Source of the DNA: Bacteroidaceae bacterium
GTDB taxonomy: Bacteria > Bacteroidota > Bacteroidia > Bacteroidales > Bacteroidaceae
Direction of reading: 5' to 3'
NCBI GenBank assembly: GCA_017649485.1
Contig: JAGCGS010000025.1
Coordinates: 1-64,000 of the forward strand
Length of the DNA stretch: 64,000 nt
The position numbers were made by a program, and so were the translations under genes. Under the pieces are notes generated by a model. The model had not been told where the DNA came from, did not search any database, and was given only the letters and a program-made list of their open reading frames with translations. Positions 56,630 to 64,000 of this stretch are shown here, piece after piece (positions within the stretch are counted from its first letter, which is position 1; each line of letters begins with the position of its first letter).

Positions 56630-57177
56630 ATACCTCTCTGATCATATTTCTTGCCACGCTTATCCAGGTATTCATCCACCCTTTCAAAGCTACTCTTGGT
56701 CACCACCACGCGACCTGACCTTACGAACTGCAGCACACAACCCAGCTTCATCAGCTGTTCATTCATGGCAGTAATCTCAGAGCTTATACTATCGTGCACC
56801 ACCACAGCATAAGTAGTGTTTACCTCCACAATGCGCGCGTTGAACCTGCGAATTACTCGTCCCACCTCACGATTGGCCTCCAACACATGCGTCTTGAGCT
56901 TATACAGCGCTATCTCATGCTGGAACACCTCATCATCAGTATAATACTGTGTCTGCACCACATCAATCTTCTTGCTGATTTGCTTTGCCACCTTATCCAT
57001 CGTATCGGGGTCTGTCCATGCCGTGATGGTATATTTATGTACCCCTGGTATAGACGATGCCGACACATTCAGGCTCTCAATATTGATCTGCCTGCGTGTA
57101 AAAACGGCAGTTACTTGGTTCAGCACACCTGCCACATTCTCCGAATGTACGATAATCGTATATAGTTTCTGTTCCAT
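56626..57177 (-). CDS. ilvN: Acetolactate synthase small (regulatory) subunit
   Basis: The 183-aa protein has an N-terminal ACT domain (YTIIVHSENVAGVLNQVTAV, then FTRRQINIESLNVS) and a C-terminal regulatory domain. It activates the large subunit and usually confers inhibition by valine. It lies 2 bases after ilvB and overlaps the thioesterase gene. The C-terminal half is diverged from E. coli relatives, yet length and ACT motif are clear. Confidence 0.92.
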   Translation of the reverse strand: MEQKLYTIIVHSENVAGVLNQVTAVFTRRQINIESLNVSASSIPGVHKYTITAWTDPDTMDKVAKQISKKIDVVQTQYYTDDEVFQHEIALYKLKTHVLEANREVGRVIRRFNARIVEVNTTYAVVVHDSISSEITAMNEQLMKLGCVLQFVRSGRVVVTKSSFERVDEYLDKRGKKYDQRGI

Positions 57178-57179
57178 AT

Positions 57180-58868
57180 TTATTCCGTTTCAAGCATTAT
57201 TTCACTGATGGCACTTCCTGGAGGTGTCATTGGCAGCACATTCTCTTCCTCAGCCACCACAGCCTCTAAGATAAATGGACCATCGGTAGTAAGCATCTGG
57301 TTCACAGCCTCAGCCAAATCCTCACGTTTCTGTACCCGCTGAGCAGGTATGCCATACGCCTCGGCAATCTTCATGTAATCAGGGTTCAGCATGTGAGTGA
57401 AAGAATAGCGACGATTGAAGAACAACTCCTGCCACTGACGCACATTGCCCAAGAAATGATTGTTCAGGATAATCACCTTAACAGGACATTTATGCTCCAT
57501 GATAGTACCCAGTTCCTCAATGGTCATCTGAATACCACCATCGCCTACAAACAGACACACTGTTCTGTCAGGTGCTCCAAAGGTTGCGCCTATAGCAGCC
57601 GGCAAGCCGAAGCCCATGGTACCCAAGCCACCTGATGTCACCATACTGCGTTTGTTCAGCAGGTGGAAATAGCGGGCTGAGGTCAACTGATTCTGACCAA
57701 CATCAGTCACTAGGATACCCTCATGCTTGGTAGCCTCCGCCACAGCATGCACCACCTCACCATAGCTCAGCGTCTCGGTTGATGGGTTCAACTCGTTGTA
57801 TATCACTTTGTCATACTCCAGTTTCTCATAGGTCGAGAAGCTATCCGACCACTTCTCGTGCTTGGCAGGCTTCAGCTTCTCGCCCACCACACGCAGAGTC
57901 TCCTTACAGTCACCTAATACAGCAACATCCACCTTCACATTCTTGTTTATCTCTGCGGGGTCAATGTCGAAGTGTATAATCTTTGCCTGCTTCGCGTAGT
58001 TAGGCAGATAGCCCGTCACTCGGTCGCTGAATCGCATACCCACAGCTATCAGCACATCACATTTATTGGTGTTCACATTGGGACCAATGTTGCCATGCAT
58101 TCCCAGCATACCCTTATTCAATGGGTGGTTATATGGTAGTGCCGAAAGGCCTAACATGGTGGTACCACAAGGGATGTCTGCCTTCTCGATAAAGTCCAAC
58201 AGTTCCTGATGCGCATTACCCAACTCCACACCCTGTCCCACCAGCATGAACGGACGCTTAGCGTTGTTAATCAGCTCTGCCGCCTGCTCTACTGATGCCA
58301 TATCCGTATCTGGAACAGGATCGTAACTGCGTATATATTTTGCCTCTGCAGGCTCATAGTCAATCATCTGCGTCTGTGCGCTCTTGGGGAAGTCCAGCAC
58401 CACAGGTCCAGGTCTGCCACTTTTGGCAATATAGAACGCACGCGCCACTGCCTGTGCAATGTCGTTGGCATCGCGAATCATGTAACTCCACTTTGAAATA
58501 GGTTGCGTCAAGCCCACCCAATCGACCTCCTGGAAGGCGTCAGTACCCAAGGCTCCCACGCCCACCTGTCCGGCAATCACCACAATAGGCGTACTGTCTA
58601 TCATGGCATCGGCTATACCTGTCACTGTATTAGTGGCACCTGGTCCACTGGTTACCAGACATACACCCACTTCGCCAGACACACGGGCAAAGCCCTCTGC
58701 CGCATGGGCAGCCCCTTGCTCATGCCTCACCAGCACATGATTGAGCTTGTCCAAGTGGTCATACAAGGCATCATACACAGGCATGATGCTACCCCCTGGA
58801 TAGCCAAATATGGTCTTCACTCCCTGATGCTCTAATGCACGCATCAATGCTTCTGAACCAGAAATCAT
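57180..58868 (-). CDS. ilvB: Acetolactate synthase large subunit
   Basis: This thiamine-diphosphate enzyme (562 aa from the chosen start) joins two pyruvates, or pyruvate and oxobutyrate. It shows TIFGYPGGSIMPVYDALYD near residue 22 with catalytic E near 48 (HEQGAAHAAEGFAR), and the thiamine site GDGGIQMTIEELGTIM near 435 with NNHFLGNVRQWQ. The longer frame to 58904 would translate heptamer repeats (INGRWSI), so the ATG at 58868 before ISGSEAL is preferred. It lies 92 bases after ilvD and 2 bases before ilvN. Confidence 0.94.
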   Translation of the reverse strand: MISGSEALMRALEHQGVKTIFGYPGGSIMPVYDALYDHLDKLNHVLVRHEQGAAHAAEGFARVSGEVGVCLVTSGPGATNTVTGIADAMIDSTPIVVIAGQVGVGALGTDAFQEVDWVGLTQPISKWSYMIRDANDIAQAVARAFYIAKSGRPGPVVLDFPKSAQTQMIDYEPAEAKYIRSYDPVPDTDMASVEQAAELINNAKRPFMLVGQGVELGNAHQELLDFIEKADIPCGTTMLGLSALPYNHPLNKGMLGMHGNIGPNVNTNKCDVLIAVGMRFSDRVTGYLPNYAKQAKIIHFDIDPAEINKNVKVDVAVLGDCKETLRVVGEKLKPAKHEKWSDSFSTYEKLEYDKVIYNELNPSTETLSYGEVVHAVAEATKHEGILVTDVGQNQLTSARYFHLLNKRSMVTSGGLGTMGFGLPAAIGATFGAPDRTVCLFVGDGGIQMTIEELGTIMEHKCPVKVIILNNHFLGNVRQWQELFFNRRYSFTHMLNPDYMKIAEAYGIPAQRVQKREDLAEAVNQMLTTDGPFILEAVVAEEENVLPMTPPGSAISEIMLETE

Positions 58869-58881
58869 ATCTTTTTTAATT

Positions 58882-58912
58882 ATTGACCATCGACCATTGA
58901 TCATTGATCATT
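58882..58912. repeat. Heptamer repeats between ilvD and ilvB
   Basis: Four units of ATTGACC, ATCGACC, ATTGATC and ATTGATC are followed by a partial one. They belong to the same family as the arrays at 8555 and 34436. They lie in the 92-base gap. Confidence 0.8.
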
Positions 58913-58960
58913 AACATTATGATCATGCTCAAGCCCAACAATCAGTTTTTCGTTCAATCT

Positions 58961-60769
58961 TCAATCGTTAATAATCCTCACCGCTCCTTTATCTGCCGAG
59001 CTCACCATCGCCGCATATGCCTGCAGGCTCTTCGGCACATAGCGGTTTCGTGTTACAGGTTGCATAGGTCTTGCCGCCAACTCCTCATCGCTCAATAGCA
59101 CATTGATACTGCGGTTAGGTATGTCAATCTCAATGATGTCGCCATCCTTGATCTTGCCTATATTTCCGCCAGCAGCAGCCTCGGGCGAGATATGTCCAAT
59201 GCTCAAACCGGATGTACCGCCACTGAATCTGCCATCCGTAATCAGTGCACAAGCCTTACCCAAGTGGCGGCTTTTAATATAAGAGGTGGGATAAAGCATC
59301 TCCTGCATGCCTGGGCCACCCTTTGGACCCTCATGGGTAATTACCACCACATCGCCAGCCTTCACGCGGTTCTCGTCGAGGATGCCTTCGCAAGCTGTAT
59401 CCTGTGAGTCGAAAACGCGAGCAGGACCGCTGAAGTGGAAGAGGCTCTCATCCACACCTGCAGTCTTGATCACACAGCCGTCTTGAGCGATGTTACCCTT
59501 CAGCACAGCCAAGCCACCATCTTTGGTATAAGCATGTTCCAAATCGCGAATACATCCATTGGCTCTGTCTGTATCAAAAGACTTATAATAATTCTCCTGA
59601 GAGCCCAACACATTGCTAAATCTGTTGGCAGGGGCACTGAGATACAACTTCTTAGCCTCCCATCCCACTTGCTCGGTTTCTATCGTAAATTTCTTAATCT
59701 CTTCCTCCAGTGTCAAGCCATCCACACGCTTAAGCGAGGTATCCACCAGTCCGCCTTTCGCCAACTGCTGCATGATAGCCACAACACCACCGGCACGGTT
59801 CACATCCTGCACGTGATACTTGTTCGTATTGGGAGCCACCTTGCAGAGACAAGGCACCTTACGGCTCAGCATATCAATGTCATCCATCTTGAAATCCACA
59901 CCAGCCTCATGTGCCACAGCCAGCAGGTGCAGCACTGTGTTTGTAGAGCCTCCCATGGCAATGTCTAAACACATGGCGTTCAGGAAAGCCTGACGGGTAG
60001 CGATACTGCGAGGCAGAACACTCTCGTCGCCCTTATCATAATACTTATAGGTATTGTCCACTATCAGCTTGGCAGCCTGCTGCATCAATATCTTTCTGTT
60101 AGCATGGGTAGCCAATACAGTGCCGTTGCCAGGCAAAGCCATTCCGATGGCTTCGTTCAGACAGTTCATGGAATTGGCAGTAAACATACCCGAGCAGCAT
60201 CCGCACCCTGGGCATCCCACCTGCTCAATCATAGCCAGGTCAGCATCACTCACACTTTTATCAGCACCACGCACCATCAGGTCAATCAGATCCACCTGCT
60301 CACCACGGTAATTACCAGCTTCCATAGGACCGCCACTTACAAACACCGCAGGGATGTTCAGCCTCATAGCCGCCATCAGCATACCCGGAGTAATCTTGTC
60401 ACAATTGCTGATGCAAACCATAGCATCGGCTTTATGAGCATTCACCATATATTCCACACTATCCGCTATGATGTCACGCGACGGCAAAGAATACAGCATG
60501 CCATCATGCCCCATGGCGATTCCATCGTCTATGGCAATGGTATTAAACTCAGCTGCAAAACAGCCCAACTTCTCAATTTCCTGTTTCACCAACTGTCCAG
60601 CCTCATGCAGATGTACATGTCCAGGCACAAACTGTGTGAAAGAATTCACCACAGCGATAATTGGTTTACCTAACTGTTCCTTTTTCATGCCGTTAGCCAC
60701 CCAGAGAGCCCTGGCACCCGCCATGCGCCTGCCCTGTGTGCTGAACGAACTTCTTAACTGATGTATCAT
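58961..60769 (-). CDS. ilvD: Dihydroxy-acid dehydratase
   Basis: The 602-aa iron-sulfur enzyme dehydrates dihydroxy-isovalerate and its homologue in valine and isoleucine synthesis. It shows [20 protein letters not shown] near 121, [20 protein letters not shown] near 192 and [20 protein letters not shown] near 515. The cysteines C123 and C196 region support a 2Fe-2S or 4Fe-4S cluster. It heads the ilv cluster. The upstream region has only a degenerate promoter box near 60798-60805. Confidence 0.96.
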   Translation of the reverse strand: MIHQLRSSFSTQGRRMAGARALWVANGMKKEQLGKPIIAVVNSFTQFVPGHVHLHEAGQLVKQEIEKLGCFAAEFNTIAIDDGIAMGHDGMLYSLPSRDIIADSVEYMVNAHKADAMVCISNCDKITPGMLMAAMRLNIPAVFVSGGPMEAGNYRGEQVDLIDLMVRGADKSVSDADLAMIEQVGCPGCGCCSGMFTANSMNCLNEAIGMALPGNGTVLATHANRKILMQQAAKLIVDNTYKYYDKGDESVLPRSIATRQAFLNAMCLDIAMGGSTNTVLHLLAVAHEAGVDFKMDDIDMLSRKVPCLCKVAPNTNKYHVQDVNRAGGVVAIMQQLAKGGLVDTSLKRVDGLTLEEEIKKFTIETEQVGWEAKKLYLSAPANRFSNVLGSQENYYKSFDTDRANGCIRDLEHAYTKDGGLAVLKGNIAQDGCVIKTAGVDESLFHFSGPARVFDSQDTACEGILDENRVKAGDVVVITHEGPKGGPGMQEMLYPTSYIKSRHLGKACALITDGRFSGGTSGLSIGHISPEAAAGGNIGKIKDGDIIEIDIPNRSINVLLSDEELAARPMQPVTRNRYVPKSLQAYAAMVSSADKGAVRIIND

Positions 60770-61005
60770 GCTTATCTCTCAAACAATAATTAAAATGCAA
60801 AGTAACTGCTTTTTTCGCTATTTGCCAAACAAACAGAAGAAAATGTTGTCAAAAACTATAAAAACGCAAGCAGGGAAGAGCCTTCAGGTGGGAAATAGAA
60901 ATACTTCAGCTAAACGAGGCAATTAGTTGAAGCAAACGGGTTGTCTTATAATGAAAAATCATTAAATAGATTTATGATTTGTGTATGACATGTTCGAAAA
61001 AGCAT

Positions 61006-61013
61006 TATCTTTG
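61006..61013 (+). promoter_or_regulatory. -7 box of nth
   Basis: TATCTTTG lies 27 bases before the ATG at 61041 and argues against the longer frame that begins at 60981. Confidence 0.6.
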
Positions 61014-61040
61014 CATTATGTATTTTACCTAATTATATTT

Positions 61041-61679
61041 ATGACGAAGAAAGAAAGATATGCAGGCATAATCAGCTGGTTTAAAGAGAATATGGTGATT
61101 GCGGAAACGGAACTGCACTATGACAATCCGTTTCAGTTGCTGATGGCTGTGATACTGAGTGCGCAATGTACTGACAAGCGAGTGAACCAGATATCACCTG
61201 CCCTGTTTGCCGCCTATCCCACTCCCGATGTGATGGCAGCATCAACACCAGAAGCTGTGTTTGAGTACATCAAAAGTGTTTCTTACCCCAACAGCAAGGC
61301 AAAACACTTGGTAGCAATGGCACAGATGCTGGTGAAGGACTTTGGAGGTGAGGTGCCCAATGAGATGGACAACCTGCTAAAGCTGCCCGGTGTGGGACGA
61401 AAGACGGCAAATGTGATGCAATCAGTGGTGTGGGGCAAGGCAACAATGGCAGTGGATACGCATGTGTTCAGGGTGAGCCATCGACTGGGTTTGGTACCAG
61501 CAACCTGCAACACTCCCCTTAAGGTGGAGCTGGAATTGGTGAAACACATAGCCGATGAGGACATACCCAAAGCTCACCACTGGCTACTTTTGCATGGCAG
61601 GTATATCTGCCAGTCAAGGACTCCACATTGCGAGAAATGCGGTTTGCAAGCTTGGTGCAAGCACTTTTTAGGCAAATAA
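61041..61679 (+). CDS. nth: Endonuclease III
   Basis: This DNA glycosylase/AP lyase (212 aa from the chosen start) removes oxidised pyrimidines. It has the helix-hairpin-helix [18 protein letters not shown] with the catalytic lysine, the catalytic aspartate in [13 protein letters not shown], and the 4Fe-4S ligands C-x6-C-x2-C-x5-C at the end ([17 protein letters not shown]). The first 20 codons of the longer frame lie over the promoter, so the inner ATG is used. pgk follows with its own promoter. Confidence 0.94.
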   Translation: MTKKERYAGIISWFKENMVIAETELHYDNPFQLLMAVILSAQCTDKRVNQISPALFAAYPTPDVMAASTPEAVFEYIKSVSYPNSKAKHLVAMAQMLVKDFGGEVPNEMDNLLKLPGVGRKTANVMQSVVWGKATMAVDTHVFRVSHRLGLVPATCNTPLKVELELVKHIADEDIPKAHHWLLLHGRYICQSRTPHCEKCGLQAWCKHFLGK

Positions 61680-61703
61680 GATGGTGGTTTGCAAAAAAAT
61701 GCT

Positions 61704-61711
61704 TATCTTTG
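61704..61711 (+). promoter_or_regulatory. -7 box of pgk
   Basis: TATCTTTG lies 42 bases before the chosen pgk ATG and 24 bases past the nth stop. Confidence 0.6.
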
Positions 61712-61753
61712 CGATTCGAACAAAGAATATTTAAACTTTTTATAAAAAGAACT

Positions 61754-63025
61754 ATGACAATTGATCAATTTAATTTTGCCGGTAAGAAGGCAATCGTACG
61801 CGTGGACTTCAATGTGCCACTCGATGAAAATGGTAATGTAACTGACAAGACCCGCATCATGGGTGCTCTGCCTACACTGAAGAAGATTCTGGCAGATGGT
61901 GGCGCTGTGATCATGATGAGCCACATGGGCAAGCCAAAAGGTAAGGTGAATCCTAAGATGTCTCTGAGCCAGATTGTAAAGCCTGTATCTGAGGCTCTGG
62001 GTGTGGAGGTTAAGTTTGCAGCTGATTGTGCTAACGCTACTGCAGAGGCTGAGGCACTGAAGCCAGGTGAGGCTCTGCTGCTGGAAAACCTGCGTTTCTA
62101 TCCTGAAGAGGAAGGCAAGCCAGTGGGCGTTGAGAAGGGTACACCTGAGTATGACGAGGCTAAGAAGGCTATGAAGAAGAGCCAGAAGGAATTTGCCAAG
62201 AAGTTGGCTTCTTATGCTGACGCATACGTGATGGATGCATTTGGTACAGCTCACCGCAAGCACGCTTCTACAGCCGTTATCGACGAGTTCTTCGACGCAG
62301 ATCACCGCATGCTGGGTTATCTGATGGAGAAGGAAGTACAGGCTGTTGACAATGTGCTGTCAAACATCAAGCGTCCGTTCGTTGCCATCATGGGTGGTTC
62401 AAAGGTTTCTTCCAAGATTGGTATCATCGAGAACCTGTTAGGCAAGGTTGACAAGCTCATCCTCTGCGGCGGTATGACTTATACTTTCGCTAAGGCTCAC
62501 AATGGTGAGATTGGTCAGTCAATCGTTGAGCTCGACAAGCTGGATGTGGCTCTGGGCGTTGAGGAATTGGCTAAGAAGAATGGCGTTGAATTGGTACTGG
62601 GTTCTGACTGCACCGCTACTGACGGTTTGGACTTCTCTTCCATGACCGTTAAGCCAGGCTCACAGATCATTACCTGCCCTGCTAACCAGATTCCTGCCGA
62701 CCTGCAAGGCGTAGATGCCGGCCCTGAGAGCCAGAAGGCATTTGCAGAGGCTATCAAGGGTGCCAAGACCATCTTGTGGAACGGTCCTGCTGGTGTGTTC
62801 GAGTGCGATGATTTCACCGCAGGAAGCCGTGCCATTGGCGAGGCTATCGCAGAGGCTACAGCAGAGGGTGCCTTCTCACTGATTGGTGGTGGTGACTCTG
62901 TAGCTTGCGTGAACAAGTTCGGTTTGGCTGACAAGGTGAGCTACATCTCAACAGGTGGTGGTGCGCTGCTGGAGGCTATCGAAGGCAAGGTTCTGCCAGG
63001 CGTAGCAGCTATCAAGGGTGAGTAA
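61754..63025 (+). CDS. pgk: Phosphoglycerate kinase
   Basis: The 423-aa glycolytic enzyme moves phosphate from 1,3-bisphosphoglycerate to ADP. It has [18 protein letters not shown] near the N-terminus, MSHMGKPKG near 55, [14 protein letters not shown] near 107, [12 protein letters not shown] near 160 and the C-terminal [14 protein letters not shown] longer frame begins at 61628 inside nth, upstream of the pgk promoter, so the ATG at 61754 is correct. Codon use is strongly biased (CTG, AAG, GAG), as expected for a highly expressed gene. Confidence 0.97.
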   Translation: MTIDQFNFAGKKAIVRVDFNVPLDENGNVTDKTRIMGALPTLKKILADGGAVIMMSHMGKPKGKVNPKMSLSQIVKPVSEALGVEVKFAADCANATAEAEALKPGEALLLENLRFYPEEEGKPVGVEKGTPEYDEAKKAMKKSQKEFAKKLASYADAYVMDAFGTAHRKHASTAVIDEFFDADHRMLGYLMEKEVQAVDNVLSNIKRPFVAIMGGSKVSSKIGIIENLLGKVDKLILCGGMTYTFAKAHNGEIGQSIVELDKLDVALGVEELAKKNGVELVLGSDCTATDGLDFSSMTVKPGSQIITCPANQIPADLQGVDAGPESQKAFAEAIKGAKTILWNGPAGVFECDDFTAGSRAIGEAIAEATAEGAFSLIGGGDSVACVNKFGLADKVSYISTGGGALLEAIEGKVLPGVAAIKGE

Positions 63026-63052
63026 TCACTGGTTCATGGCCTAATCAAATTC

Positions 63053-63092
63053 AGGCGGTTCAATTATTATAACAATATTGGACCGCCTTTTT
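63053..63092 (+). terminator. Terminator of pgk
   Basis: AGGCGGTTCAAT pairs with ATTGGACCGCCT (one G-T pair) and is followed by T5. It lies 27 bases past the pgk stop. Confidence 0.8.
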
Positions 63093-63117
63093 AAATATAT
63101 CCCATAATTATTTATTT

Positions 63118-64000
63118 ATGAGAAAAGTCTTGACCTTATTACTGGTATGTTTCAATGTCTGCACTTTTGCCCAAGAGAGTAAAGGCAAACTTGCCAACGA
63201 TGTGATTAATACCGTGAAGGAACGCCTGACCATAACAGGATTCCTGCAGGCTGGCTATGACTATGAAGATGGTGAGGCTGGCCAAAGCTCCTTTAATGTG
63301 AAGAGGGCAGACTTGGCTTTGACTGCAAAAATCACGGAGCGATGGAGGGCTATGTTTGCCTACGCCTTTGCAGCTGGTTCTGTGCAGGAGTTGTGGACAG
63401 AGTATGAGTTTATACCACAGTTTAGGGTTAAGGCTGGTCAGTTTAAGATTACTTTCGGCGTTGAGAACCCCATTGCTCCCACCAAGGCTGAGCTGATTGA
63501 CGATTATTCGCAGTTGACTCGCTACATGTTAGGCGTTTCAGGCAACCCACTACAGGGGAACCATGCTGGTCGAGACATAGGTATCTTGCTGAATGGAGAT
63601 TTGTTTGATAACTTGATACACTATGACTTGGGTGTGCTGAACGGACAGGGCATCAACCGAAGGGATGGCAACAGGCATAAGGACATTGTGGCAAGGCTGA
63701 ATGTGAATGCCACCGAATGGCTGACACTGAGTGGCTCTATGTATAAGGGCAAGAATCATGCGGTAGGAACTTCCCGATATATACCTGAGATTCAGGAGGG
63801 AGAGGACTATACGAATGACCATTGGGGTGTGGGTGCCTCTATCAATATCAAGGAGGTGAGTGCCCGAGCTGAGTATGTACAGAGTAAGGAAGGTAAGGCT
63901 AAGAGCGAGGGTTATTATGCCTTGGCTTATGTGCATGTCCATCCGAAGGTGGATTTGATTTTGTCGTATGATTACCTGAATCGCAATAAGAGTTTGGCAA
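63118..64000 (+). CDS. Porin O/P-like outer-membrane protein (5' part, cut by window end)
   Basis: The frame is open from the ATG at 63118 to the window edge (294 residues seen). It starts with a signal peptide (MRKVLTLLLVCFNVCTFAQE), then GFLQAGYDYEDG, SSFNVKRADLALTAKITERW, VKAGQFKITFGVENP, GRDIGILLNGDLFD and repeated amphipathic beta strands. The pattern FKVxRA...GQFKxxFGxE and GRDIG is that of phosphate-selective porin O/P-type barrels. The solute is unknown. It follows the pgk terminator by 25 bases, so it should have its own promoter. Confidence 0.8.
   Translation, partial: MRKVLTLLLVCFNVCTFAQESKGKLANDVINTVKERLTITGFLQAGYDYEDGEAGQSSFNVKRADLALTAKITERWRAMFAYAFAAGSVQELWTEYEFIPQFRVKAGQFKITFGVENPIAPTKAELIDDYSQLTRYMLGVSGNPLQGNHAGRDIGILLNGDLFDNLIHYDLGVLNGQGINRRDGNRHKDIVARLNVNATEWLTLSGSMYKGKNHAVGTSRYIPEIQEGEDYTNDHWGVGASINIKEVSARAEYVQSKEGKAKSEGYYALAYVHVHPKVDLILSYDYLNRNKSLA

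Noticed and set aside
61628..61753. 42-codon N-terminal extension of pgk
   Set aside because: It lies over the nth end and the pgk promoter; the standard N-terminus begins at 61754.

Overview
The window looks like chromosomal DNA from a member of the Bacteroidales, most likely Prevotella-like. The evidence is the many TAnnTTTG promoter -7 boxes (often with TTTG about 20 bases upstream), the few Shine-Dalgarno sites, a large fimbrillin locus with DUF3575 and DUF5119 partners, the exbB/exbD/exbD cluster with an extra membrane gene, and a patatin/C1-peptidase/M64/DUF3160 gene set typical of that order. No transposase, integrase, phage gene or CRISPR array was seen. Species cannot be named from the sequence alone.

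Left part (1-15400): the end of an unrecognised gene, a Nudix-type regulator, glutamine synthetase, a patatin-like lipase divergent from an exported C1 peptidase, and an etfB-etfA-acyl-CoA dehydrogenase operon. Then come an aldo/keto reductase with a ferredoxin tail, groS-groL, a cytidylate-kinase-like protein, a GH43 lipoprotein and a toxin-antitoxin pair.

Middle part (15900-33200), all on the minus strand: a fimbria (type V pilus-like) operon. It reads DUF3575 outer-membrane/OmpA-like protein, DUF5119 lipoprotein, then six fimbrillin-family lipoproteins. Five paralogues share one core of about 420-440 residues. One is the bare core (464 aa), one adds Ig-like repeats, one adds a C-terminal adhesin-like domain, and one adds both. 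The fifth lies beyond the operon's terminator, also has both additions, and carries a frameshift. This modular family is the most interesting system in the window. It looks like a fimbria with interchangeable subunits or tips plus a possibly silent copy.

The region 33580-38470 holds a DUF3160 lipoprotein and a CapA-like lipoprotein, then an intergenic stretch rich in repeats, then a small lipoprotein. The right part is mostly housekeeping: cardiolipin synthase, thyA-folA, an Lrp regulator, an M64 peptidase, the ExbB/ExbD/TonB energy transducers interleaved with tRNA-Ser(GGA), tatD and a prenyl synthase, cmk-ispH, pfkA-helicase, an ilvD-ilvB-ilvN-thioesterase-ilvC-esterase cluster, nth, pgk and the start of a porin.

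The intergenic spaces hold several small repeat families: a heptamer (CATTGAC-like) that runs into gene ends and even through one reading frame, 22-23 base tandem units at three places, perfect palindromes, and GTTACA-rich hairpins. Several start codons were moved inward because the longest frame begins at a TTG inside a promoter box or in a terminator.
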